DNA from: Roseiarcus fermentans
GTDB lineage: Bacteria; Pseudomonadota; Alphaproteobacteria; Rhizobiales; Beijerinckiaceae
NCBI RefSeq assembly: GCF_003315135.1
Contig: NZ_QNRK01000005.1
Location: 124,001 to 188,000 of the forward strand
DNA length: 64,000 nt
Reading direction: 5' to 3'
Positions within the stretch are counted from its first letter, which is position 1; every line of letters starts with the position of its first letter. The position numbers and the translations under genes are program-made. The notes beneath the pieces were generated by a model, which was given only the letters and a program-made list of their open reading frames with translations, made no database searches and was not told the origin of the DNA. Positions 1 to 13,415 of this stretch are shown here, in pieces.

Positions 1-4031
<4,031 letters not shown>

Positions 4032-4137
4032 GGTAGCCGCGCTCCATCGCCCGTCGGAAGACGGGCGTCCCGACGGACCCGCCGGGGGGAGCGCGGCGAC
4101 GCGGTCCAACGACCGTGTCTACATTTCGAGGTCTGCA

Positions 4138-4341
4138 ATGCGTCTCATCATCGCGCTGATCCTGCCGTGGCTGGCGTTCTTCACCATCGGCCGGCCGCTG
4201 GCGGGAATCGTCTGTCTGATCCTGCAGGTCACGCTGATCGGCTGGATCCCGGCCGCCATCTGGGCCGTCTACGCCCTCAGCCAGTACACGACCGACCGCA
4301 AGATCGCGGACGCGCTGCGACAACGGCGCGACGCGGCCTGA
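4138..4341 (+). CDS. Pmp3/YqaE (UPF0057) small membrane protein
   Basis: A 67-residue protein with two closely spaced hydrophobic helices (residues about 2-22 and 26-48) joined by a short polar turn and followed by a basic tail. This is the pattern of the Pmp3/YqaE proteolipid family, whose members sit in the inner membrane and are often linked to membrane potential and salt or stress tolerance. A GAGG ribosome site lies 6 bases before the ATG. It stands alone between lhr and the convergent obgE, whose stop is 10 bases past its own. Family match is good; function is inferred only from the family. Confidence 0.82.
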   Translation: MRLIIALILPWLAFFTIGRPLAGIVCLILQVTLIGWIPAAIWAVYALSQYTTDRKIADALRQRRDAA

Positions 4342-4350
4342 CCGGCCCGG

Positions 4351-6047
<1,697 letters not shown>

Positions 6048-6254
6048 GGTCGCTCCGGACTGCCTGCCTCGAAAAGAGGCGCTTAAACGACGAAGGAGAC
6101 GCGGCGACCGCATCCCCTTCGTAAGCTTAGGCTTACCGGACGAATGAAAGGTCTGTTTGGCCTTTCATCTTCATCTCGAAGCTTCTTTTGAGGAGTTTCG
6201 AGAACGTCCGCGGGGCTGGTCGCCGAAGCGGGGTTCTCGTCCTGGACCCCGCTT

Positions 6255-6524
6255 TTATTCTGCTGCTACTTGTTGAATCTTGATCGTTACATATTGCCGA
6301 CCGTCGCCTTTGAGCTCGAAACACACCTCTCCGGCGGCTTTGGCGAAGAGGGTATGGTCCGTGCCCATGCCGACATTGCGGCCGGCGTGGAATTTGGTGC
6401 CGCGCTGACGCACGATGATATTGCCGGCGAGCGCCTGCTCGCCGCCGAACTTCTTCACGCCGAGACGGCGGCCGTCGGAGTCGCGACCATTGCGCGACGA
6501 GCCGCCTGCCTTCTTGTGAGCCAT
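6255..6524 (-). CDS. rpmA: 50S ribosomal protein L27
   Basis: L27 of 89 residues, near the ribosomal peptidyl-transferase centre. The N-terminus [16 protein letters not shown] and the segments GVKKFGGE and [11 protein letters not shown] are diagnostic. There is no cleavable N-terminal extension of the Firmicutes kind. It is the second gene of the rplU operon, 99 bases after the rplU stop, and a hairpin lies in that spacer. Length and sequence are normal for the family. Confidence 0.98.
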   Translation of the reverse strand: MAHKKAGGSSRNGRDSDGRRLGVKKFGGEQALAGNIIVRQRGTKFHAGRNVGMGTDHTLFAKAAGEVCFELKGDGRQYVTIKIQQVAAE

Positions 6525-6590
6525 TGTCCTGCTCCGAAACTTGCCGATGGGCCGCGATCGAGCGCGGCCGAGTTGAAAACCTTATATCGC

Positions 6591-6629
6591 AAAAGCGTGA
6601 ACGAGGGAAACCTCTCGTTCGCGTCACGC
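6591..6629 (-). terminator. Hairpin plus U-run between rplU and rpmA
   Basis: On the minus strand the arm GAACGAG (6614-6620) can pair with CTCGTTC (6599-6605), with outer pairing between GCGTGA and TCACGC bases across a small bulge, followed by TTTTGCG (6588-6594). The hairpin overlaps the rplU stop codon (6624-6626). It may partially terminate or stabilise the rplU message ahead of rpmA. The stem is imperfect, so confidence is moderate. Confidence 0.5.
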
Positions 6630-6941
6630 GCCCGGCTGGATGGCGGTGATCTTGACGATCGTCAGATCCTGCCGATGGCCGCGCTTGCGCTTGGAATTCT
6701 TGCGCCGCCGCTTCTTGAAGGCGTAGACCTTCGGGCCCCGCGCCTGCTCGACGATCTCAGCCGTCACGCTCGCGCCGGCCACGTGCGGGGCGCCGATGGT
6801 GCTTGTCTCGCCGTCGAAGAGGGCCAGGACCTCGTTGAAAACGACCTGCGAGCCGGCTTCTCCGGCCAAGGTCATGACGGTAATTTCTTTGTCGGCGGCG
6901 ACCGTGTACTGCTTGCCGCCGGTCTTGATGACTGCGAACAT
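6624..6941 (-). CDS. rplU: 50S ribosomal protein L21
   Basis: L21 of 105 residues, an early-assembly 23S rRNA binding protein. The N-terminus MFAVIKTGGKQYTV and the basic C-terminal KKRRRKNSKRKRGHRQ stretch identify it. The start ATG at 6941 gives the canonical N-terminus; the longer open frame upstream is leader sequence. It heads the rplU-rpmA-GNAT-obgE operon. The promoter is at 7146-7174, giving a leader of about 200 bases with a strong terminator-like hairpin at its beginning. Confidence 0.98.
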   Translation of the reverse strand: MFAVIKTGGKQYTVAADKEITVMTLAGEAGSQVVFNEVLALFDGETSTIGAPHVAGASVTAEIVEQARGPKVYAFKKRRRKNSKRKRGHRQDLTIVKITAIQPGA

Positions 6942-7100
6942 CGTTTTTCTCCGTGTTCCGCCCGGCTCATTACGCGAACAACTGCGCGCGGCCGGCTTCT
7001 TTGCAGTGGACCGAATCGCGGCCCCCCAAGGGAGAGCCGCGGGCGAATGCCCGGATTTGAGGTTTTGGGGCGTCCGGCGGCGGGAGAGCCGGCCGGGGGC

Positions 7101-7132
7101 AAAAAACCAAAAGCGCGGCCCTGAGGCCACGC
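7101..7132 (-). terminator. Terminator-like hairpin at the start of the rplU leader
   Basis: Read on the minus strand, GCGTGGCC (7132-7125) pairs over eight positions (one G-U) with GGCCGCGC (7120-7113) around the loop TCAG, and is followed by TTTTGGTTTTTT (7112-7101). This is a textbook intrinsic terminator shape. It begins only a few bases downstream of the predicted rplU start site and about 160 bases before the rplU ATG. Its position suggests attenuation of the ribosomal-protein operon. A diverged copy lies at 10778-10803. Confidence 0.7.
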
Positions 7133-7145
7133 TGGAGCGGGGCCG

Positions 7146-7174
7146 TCTATAAGGGGCCGCACGCATGAAGTCAA
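7146..7174 (-). promoter_or_regulatory. Sigma-70-type promoter of the rplU operon
   Basis: On the minus strand TTGACT (7174-7169) is separated by exactly 17 bases from TATAGA (7151-7146). Both hexamers and the spacing agree with a housekeeping promoter. The start site is predicted near 7139. The divergently oriented autotransporter gene begins at 7402. Confidence 0.7.
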
Positions 7175-7401
7175 TCCGCTCGCCGCGGCGCGAACGGAGG
7201 CGCCAGAACCCCGGCCGGCGGCGAGTTCGATCCGACCGCGGCTCGCAAATCGGCGCAACGGCGCGGCGGGATATTGTCATCATCCGGTCAGGAATACGGC
7301 AAATCCTTGGCACGACTGAACAACGCCCGTCGCACGGCCTTCCACCGTCTGTCACGCGCCGGCGCTAGTCATCTCGTCAAAATCAAGAGGGGCTTGTTGT
7401 C

Positions 7402-10400
7402 ATGTCGGTATGTTGCGCTCGGGGTCGAAAGTCGGGACTCCTTCTGTCGACCGCGATCGTTCTCGTCGCTTGCGCCGGCGCGCGAGCGCAAACGGCCAAT
7501 GTCACGCCCGCAAACGTCAACGTGCTCAATCTCCTGTCGCCCTTCCTGAGCCTCAACGGCTCGACCGTGGGGCAGACGACGCTCTCGGACAACCTGGCGC
7601 AGGCCATCAGCGTCAACACCAGCGCCGCGCTGGCGGCGCAGGAGCTGTCCTACAGCGACAAGAACCTGCTCGGCTCGGCCGTGAATACGGTGACCGGCGT
7701 GGCGGGCGCGTTCGGCGTCGCGGCCAACCTCGGCGGCGGCCTGCCGAACCAGCCGGCGCCGGCCGGAGGGACGGTTCCGGGCGTCCAGCCGGTCGGCGGT
7801 CTCGGAACCCAGCTCGGCGCCATCTACGCCAGCGGCGTCAACGCCTACGCGGCCGGCGACCATTCGTCGCTCGCCAGCACGGTCGGCCTGCTCACCAGCG
7901 CCTACAGCTTCACCAGTTCCGACCTCGGCGTGGCGAAGAACTATTTCGCCAACGGCAACAAGTCGAACAACGCCGTCGCGCCCTACGGCGGCGTCGTCGC
8001 GGTGGCGCCCTCGGGCTATACGCTGCCGACCTATGCGCTGGACGCGGACGGATATCCGGTCACCACGCTGCCGAACACGACCTACAGCGTCTACGACCTC
8101 GCCTATGGCGTGTCGAACACCCAGTCCGGCCAGAACGTCTACGGCAGCTCGCGGCCGGCGCAGGTCGCGCCGAGCCAGTTCAACCTGTTCGACCCGACGG
8201 CGCTGAACGGCATCAACACCAATCCGGCCTTCCCGAGCGGCCACACCACCTACGCCTTCACCGATTCGATCCTGATCGGGATGATGGTCCCGCAGGAATT
8301 TCAGAGCATGCTGTCGCGTGCGGCCGAATACGCCAACAGCCGCATCGTGCTCGGCGTCCACTATCCGCTCGACATCATCGCCAGCCGGTCGTTCGTCCAG
8401 TACGACCTGGCGCAGGCCTTCACCAACCCGGCCTACATCAACAACGCGACCACCACCGGGACGGCGATCAACCTGCCGAGCCTGTTCACCGCGGCGCAAT
8501 CCGAGCTCACCGGCTACCTGTCGGCGCAATGCGGCGCCTCGGTCGCGACCTGCGCGTCGAGCTCGGCCAACACGACCAACGACCCGTATGTCCCGAGCGC
8601 GGCGAACGCCGCGACCTATGCGGCGAACCTGACCTACGGCCTGCCCACCCTGACCTACACCCAGGCGCCGCGCGAGCAGGCGCCGTCCGGCGGTCCGGAC
8701 GCCTCGATCCTGCTCGCGTCCCTCTACGGCGGCAGCACGTCGGCCGCGCAGGCGATCGCGCCCAACGGCGGCATCGACGCCAGCCTCCAGACGAGCACGA
8801 TCAACCAGATCGTCGTCAACACCGAAGGCCAGGCGCTCGCCGCCTTCTACGGCACGGCGCTGAGCTACTGGAGCCGCGTCAACCTCTACGCCGCCGCCGG
8901 CTACTTCTCCGGCGTCACCGGCGTCCTGACCATGGCCTCGAGCGACGTGGTCAACATGCCGGTGACGATCGCCGGCACGGGCGTGCTGGTCGACAACGGC
9001 AGGATCAACGGCGCGACCAACGTTCAGAGCGGCGGCGCGCTCGGCGGCGTCGGCTCGGTCGCCGGCAATGTCGCAGTGCAGAGCGGGGGCTCCCTCTCGC
9101 CCGGCGGCTTCACCCCGGCGGGCGTGCAGGCGAGCCCTGGCGCGCTGAGCGTCGCTGGCAATCTCGTGCTGAGCGCCGGCGCGGGCTATGGCGTCGTGGT
9201 CGCCGGATCGACCGCCTCGAAGACCGCCGTCACCGGATCGGCCTCGCTCGGCGGCGCGGTCAACGCGACGTTCGCGCTCGGATCGACCTTCTCGCGCACC
9301 TACACCATCCTCACCGCCGGCTCGGTGAGCGGGACCTTCGCCGGCGTCGCCAACAGCGGCCTGCCGGCCGGGCTGACCGACACGCTGAGCTACGACGGAT
9401 CCGACGCCTACCTGACGCTGCAGGTCGGATCGTCGATCCCGGGCGGCCTGAACCGCAACCAGCAGGCGGTCGCCAACGCCCTCAACGCGTCCCTGATCCA
9501 GGCGGGCAGCTTGCCGACCGTTTACGCCCTGACCGCCGCCGGGCTGACCCAGGCGAGCGGCGAGATCGCCACCGCGCCGCGCCTGGCGGTGTCGCAGGCG
9601 GGCGGCGGCTTTGTCCAGTCGTTCTTCGACGGCGGATTGTCCGATCCGGACGCGCGCTATCGCACCGGGGCGGACATCGCCATGTTCTACGCGCCGCTGC
9701 CGACGAAAAAGAGCCCGGCGCTGTCGGCGATTCCCGCGCCCTTCAGCCCCTACTGGACGGTCTGGTCGACGACCTTCGCCGGTCATGCGTCGGTCGACGG
9801 CCAGGCGGGCGTCGGATCGAACACGGCGAGCGGAACGAACTGGACCGAGGTCGTCGGAGTCGAGTACCGCATGGCGCGCGACACCGCGGTCGGCTTCGGC
9901 TTCGGCGGCGGATCGACCAATTTCAGCGTCGCGGGCGGCGGCGGTTCCGGCAGCTACAGCTTCGGCGAGATCGCGGCCTACGCGACACACGAGTTCAACG
10001 CGGTCTATCTCACCGGCGCGCTCGGCGGCGGCGCCGGCTCGATCAAGACCAACCGCACCGATCCGCTGGCAGAGCAATTGCAAGGGAGTTTCAACGCCAG
10101 CAACTTCGCGGGACGAGTGGAACTCGGCGACAAGCTTGCGGTCGCGCCCGGCGCTGTGCTGTCGCCTTACGCTGCGGTGCAGGTGAATTACGCCTCGCTG
10201 CCCTCCTACAACGAGGGCTCGTGGAGCCAGTTCTCGCTCGCCTACGCGTCGCAGAACGCGACCGACACCTCGACCGAGCTCGGCTTCCGCGTGAAGCAGG
10301 ACTTCGCCGCGGACGGCGCGCTGTTCACGGTCGGCGGCCGGCTCGCATGGGGCTACAATTTCAACACCACGGAGCAGGCCAGCGCCGCCTTCCTCGACCT

Positions 10401-10578
10401 GCCGGGGTCGAACTTCACGGTCTATGGCGCATCGCCCGCGCGCAACGCGGCGCTGGCGAACGTAGGCGGCAAGGTCGCGTTCGGCAATGGAATCGCCATC
10501 GAGGCGCGCTTCGACGGCCAGTTCGGCTCGGGAACGCAAGTCTACGGCGGCCGCGGAACGGTCAGCTACAGCTTCTGA
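7402..10578 (+). CDS. Autotransporter with PAP2/acid-phosphatase passenger domain
   Basis: A 1058-residue type V secreted protein. A signal peptide (about residues 1-29, ending ACAGARAQ) is followed by a passenger with PAP2-superfamily motifs: RP at 251-252, PSGH at 278-281 and S-R-x5-H-x3-D at 313-324 (H320, D324). A glycine-rich segment near 515-600 (GTGVLVDNG, GGALGGVGSV, SGGSLSPGG) matches the passenger-associated repeat of autotransporters. The C-terminal beta-barrel runs from about 784 to the terminal F1058 (VSYSF), a typical BamA recognition end. The lysine of the usual K-x6-RP motif is Q244. Expected role: an outer-membrane-displayed or released phosphatase, or a haloperoxidase-like enzyme. 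The ATG at 7402 gives a good signal peptide. Confidence 0.87.
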   Translation: MSVCCARGRKSGLLLSTAIVLVACAGARAQTANVTPANVNVLNLLSPFLSLNGSTVGQTTLSDNLAQAISVNTSAALAAQELSYSDKNLLGSAVNTVTGVAGAFGVAANLGGGLPNQPAPAGGTVPGVQPVGGLGTQLGAIYASGVNAYAAGDHSSLASTVGLLTSAYSFTSSDLGVAKNYFANGNKSNNAVAPYGGVVAVAPSGYTLPTYALDADGYPVTTLPNTTYSVYDLAYGVSNTQSGQNVYGSSRPAQVAPSQFNLFDPTALNGINTNPAFPSGHTTYAFTDSILIGMMVPQEFQSMLSRAAEYANSRIVLGVHYPLDIIASRSFVQYDLAQAFTNPAYINNATTTGTAINLPSLFTAAQSELTGYLSAQCGASVATCASSSANTTNDPYVPSAANAATYAANLTYGLPTLTYTQAPREQAPSGGPDASILLASLYGGSTSAAQAIAPNGGIDASLQTSTINQIVVNTEGQALAAFYGTALSYWSRVNLYAAAGYFSGVTGVLTMASSDVVNMPVTIAGTGVLVDNGRINGATNVQSGGALGGVGSVAGNVAVQSGGSLSPGGFTPAGVQASPGALSVAGNLVLSAGAGYGVVVAGSTASKTAVTGSASLGGAVNATFALGSTFSRTYTILTAGSVSGTFAGVANSGLPAGLTDTLSYDGSDAYLTLQVGSSIPGGLNRNQQAVANALNASLIQAGSLPTVYALTAAGLTQASGEIATAPRLAVSQAGGGFVQSFFDGGLSDPDARYRTGADIAMFYAPLPTKKSPALSAIPAPFSPYWTVWSTTFAGHASVDGQAGVGSNTASGTNWTEVVGVEYRMARDTAVGFGFGGGSTNFSVAGGGGSGSYSFGEIAAYATHEFNAVYLTGALGGGAGSIKTNRTDPLAEQLQGSFNASNFAGRVELGDKLAVAPGAVLSPYAAVQVNYASLPSYNEGSWSQFSLAYASQNATDTSTELGFRVKQDFAADGALFTVGGRLAWGYNFNTTEQASAAFLDLPGSNFTVYGASPARNAALANVGGKVAFGNGIAIEARFDGQFGSGTQVYGGRGTVSYSF

Positions 10579-10679
10579 CCGCGGCTACGGCGGGGCGCGG
10601 GCGACCTGTCCCGCCGCATAAGGCCGGCGCCCGCGGCGCGCCGGTCACGCAGGACAACCCCGCCGGCCGGCTTCTCGCG

Positions 10680-10830
10680 GAGGCCCGATTGGCTGGCCGG
10701 AATGGGAGTCCCCGCCGGCCAACCCCCGGATCGCCAGGCGTCGGGAGGTCCGGCGGCTGGACAGGCGCGCCGGGGGCAAAAAACCTCAGCGCAACTCTGG
10801 AGGGGGCGGTCGATACGGGCGTCCAAGAGC
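10680..10830 (-). repeat. Diverged second copy of the rplU leader element
   Basis: On the minus strand this stretch aligns with the rplU leader at about 7030-7155. Shared blocks in the same order are TAT-GAC, CCCC-CTCCAG, GGTTTTTTGCCCCCGGC, GCCGCCGGAC, and a CTCCC-containing stretch after ATCCGGG. The rplU gene itself is not repeated. The two copies are direct repeats about 3.7 kb apart, with the autotransporter between them. The alignment was done by eye and the end points are approximate. Confidence 0.6.
10778..10803 (-). terminator. Hairpin with T6 run, possible glycosyltransferase terminator
   Basis: Minus-strand CCTCCAG and CTGAGG pair with one bulged C around AGTTGCG, followed by six T. 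It lies about 230 bases after the stop of the minus-strand glycosyltransferase gene and could end its transcript. It is also the counterpart of the hairpin in the rplU leader. Confidence 0.5.
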
Positions 10831-11031
10831 CGTGTCGATCAATTATCCGGATGTTGCCAGGGGACGGGCATCCGGAATACGGCTGGAATACGGCGCATAC
10901 GACGAGCCGGATTTGCCTTGGGTGAGACGGATTCTACCGGGCGGCGGATGATTGGCGGCTTGCGTTGAGTTCGCAATCCGACCCGACCGGAGATCCGACG
11001 ATGACCACCGCCCCGCTCGCTCGCTACGGCG

Positions 11032-12171
11032 CTATGGGGAGCGCGCTTCGCGGGCGGCTTGCTCGGGCCGGGCGGCGCCGCCAGCAGCGACACGACCTCG
11101 CGCCGCCGTCGGGGTCGAAGGGCGGGAGCCGTCGACCCAACTCACGCGTCGCCCCGCGGGGCGCGGTTGTTCCTGCACGAGTTCGCTCAGGGCGACGTCC
11201 GGAAGAGGGATGTCGATCTCGACATTGCGCTCCAAGCGATCGTAAATCTGCTCCGCTCTGCGGCGCAACGAATGGTGGCGGTGAACCAATGCGCAAGCCA
11301 ATTTGACGATCGTCTGGTTCTCTGAATTTTCTCGATCCTCGTCCAGCCGCTGGGCGAGGTCGGAACCATCCGGCGCAACCTGACAAATTGCGTTGAGCGG
11401 CAGCATTCGCTCATACTCGCCGCTCTTCGGCAAGACGCCCAACAGCCGCGCGCCGGCTGCTAGCCCCTCGAAATAGCGCATCACGATAGGGCTATATCCG
11501 CCTGATCGCTCTGGTTGAGGAGGCGTCACAACGAAATATCGCGCACTCGACGCAAGACATCCAAGGCTATCCCGAGAATAGCGACCTTCATTAGAATAAA
11601 CATACTCCAAATTACGCTCAGAACAGTACCTCAACAGCGCTCGATGAAGAGGCTCATCACGTCTTCCCATCCAAAATGCGAAAATTGACTTGTCCTCTGA
11701 TCGGGGAAAAAAGGTACTCGTGTCGGCTGCGTATGGCATATATGAAAAACGCGCACTCGAAAACGCCCTCTTAAGGTCCAAAAAAGCCTCGGAATATGGA
11801 ATAAAGCAGGGATCAAATCTGTGTATCAGGCTTGAATATCCGACACGTGACACGCTATATTTCCAGGGATCAATCACAAACGCGCTTCGACGGGCGGACG
11901 GCTTAGACAAAGCGGCCAGATGAATGGGCGGGCTGGGTCGCGTGCTTTTCTGCATCCACAACAGCGTGTCGCATTCGGAGACCTGCGAGCGGACCGCAAG
12001 CCACTCGCGAAACCGATGCCGGACGAACGCCGGCGGACGAATGGTGCGAACGTTCGCCCGCTCGCTCATATTGTCGAACAGGGGGTCCTCCAACGTCGTC
12101 AGATTCGATCCGCGATCGAGCAGCGACCCTGAAAGAAGCCCCAGCTGCCTCACAACCCATTCTCCGGACAA
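11032..12171 (-). CDS. Glycosyltransferase family 1-like protein, probably decayed at both ends
   Basis: A 379-residue frame whose middle resembles the CgeB/group 1 glycosyltransferases: a PYAADTSTFFP segment, and a C-terminal half with RYFEGLAAGARLLG, the nucleotide-sugar-binding-like E of this family. The only usable start in the frame is TTG at 12171; the frame stays open without ATG or GTG up to a stop at 12211-12213. The last 45 or so residues (after EQPRP) are Arg/Ala/Pro-rich and look like read-through into non-coding high-G+C DNA. Base composition over about 11560-11900 is clearly more A+T-rich than the surroundings. It was probably acquired horizontally and is now degenerating. The acceptor sugar is unknown. 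Confidence 0.55.
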   Translation of the reverse strand: MSGEWVVRQLGLLSGSLLDRGSNLTTLEDPLFDNMSERANVRTIRPPAFVRHRFREWLAVRSQVSECDTLLWMQKSTRPSPPIHLAALSKPSARRSAFVIDPWKYSVSRVGYSSLIHRFDPCFIPYSEAFLDLKRAFSSARFSYMPYAADTSTFFPRSEDKSIFAFWMGRRDEPLHRALLRYCSERNLEYVYSNEGRYSRDSLGCLASSARYFVVTPPQPERSGGYSPIVMRYFEGLAAGARLLGVLPKSGEYERMLPLNAICQVAPDGSDLAQRLDEDRENSENQTIVKLACALVHRHHSLRRRAEQIYDRLERNVEIDIPLPDVALSELVQEQPRPAGRRVSWVDGSRPSTPTAARGRVAAGGAARPEQAAREARSP

Positions 12172-12353
12172 TGCGTGGGTAAGACTGAAATCAGCATCCT
12201 TGACCCATCTTTACAACGCGTGGTTCACAATGTAAATGCGGTAGCAGGGGCGCAGCGACCAAGTCGTGAGAGAGAAGATTCAGAAGACGTCGTCCAAATA
12301 TTTCCATGATAGAGATTTTTTGCCCTCCCGCTAAGACGCGGGTACATCGAGCG

Positions 12354-13217
12354 ATGAGCGATCCGCTGACGCATCGTAATCTGTCTTTCTCAAATCCGTT
12401 CAAGGCGCCACGCGACTTCGTTGGCGGCATTTTTTGTTTTCTGTTCCCTCAGGTTTGGCCTAGGCGGAGGTTAGCGAATAAGCATTGGGATGAAACTGAG
12501 TGTAATTTGATCGGCTTGATGGCGGATCGCCCAAAGGGGCCTTCGATGTCGGCGCCAACGCGGGGATATACGCATATCGCCTGTCAGCGTTGACGCCGAA
12601 AGTCTATGCTTTGGAACCAGACTCACGCCTGGCGGCGAGGATCGCAAATGCGCTGCCCGCAATGTCGACGTCCATGCGGCGGCCGTTTCAAATCAGAAGG
12701 GCGTCGCTCGTCTCGCGTTTCCAGTTGTCCAGGGAAAGCCTAGCACGGCGCTGTCCTCGATCGAACCCGGAGCGCTGGGCGCGGAGACCAAGACGGCGTC
12801 TATCGAAGCGCCGACCCTGCGCCTCGACGAATTCGCCTGCGGATCGGTCGGCTTTATCAAATCGACATCGAGGGCCATGAACTTAGCGTGCTGGAGGGCG
12901 CCGCGGCGCTGATCGACCGGGAGCGACCCGTCGTTTTGGTCGAAGCCGAGGACCGGCACAGGACACGCGCGGTCGCCTCCGTCCGCACGTTCATGGAATC
13001 CCGCGGCTATGACGGGTTCTTCATTTTGCGCGGCGCGCTCAGGACAATCGACGAACTGACGGACGACATGCAGTCCGTGGCCAATCTGAATTCGACGATG
13101 CTCCGCACGAAAATGTGCTATGTCGGATTTCTTTTCGTCTCGAGAAAGAAGGCGTCGGGATTCGCCCGGAACATGGAGGACGCGCTCGGCAAACAGACGA
13201 ACTCGGACTCCGTTTGA
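12354..13217 (+). pseudogene. FkbM-family methyltransferase, broken by three frameshifts
   Basis: Reading across three frames gives one continuous FkbM-type methyltransferase: NLIGLMADRPKG, then FDVGANAGIYAYRLSAL (SAM motif I), VYALEPD, then NVDVHAAAVSNQKG with LRLDEF, then IDIEGHELSVLEGA and RPVVLVE. Frame changes fall near 12538-12542, 12659-12661 and 12861-12866, and each is consistent with loss of a single base. No intact reading frame covers the domain. Members usually O-methylate sugars or secondary metabolites. It lies next to the glycosyltransferase remnant, so both may come from a polysaccharide cluster. The 5' boundary is uncertain. Confidence 0.75.
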
Positions 13218-13415
13218 TGCCGGGATGGGACGACATATGATCGGTCACCGCGCGGTTATCGGCGTTGACCCCGAAAAATCGCCTCAATGACGACGATCCC
13301 GCCGCGCGGTTGGCCGGAAGGGTCGGCGCGCCAGGCGGCGATCGCGCCTGCGCCCTCGGGCTTCAATTCGATTCAGTGTCCCATTGAATTCTCCTGATTG
13401 CCGACCCGCCGCGCC

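Larger units (their letters stand above)
10579..11031. other. Gene-free stretch downstream of the autotransporter
   Basis: No coding frame is convincing here. The stretch contains a diverged copy of the rplU leader element, including its hairpin and U-run (10778-10803), and an imperfect repeat of GGAATACGGC near 10875-10900. Base composition shifts from high G+C to more mixed sequence toward the glycosyltransferase remnant. Confidence 0.5.

Noticed and set aside
7369-10539. A long open frame (over 1000 codons) on the minus strand across the autotransporter gene
   Set aside because: Its amino acid content is very rich in Arg, Gly and Val without domains, and it mirrors the autotransporter's codon pattern. 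It is a shadow of high-G+C coding bias.
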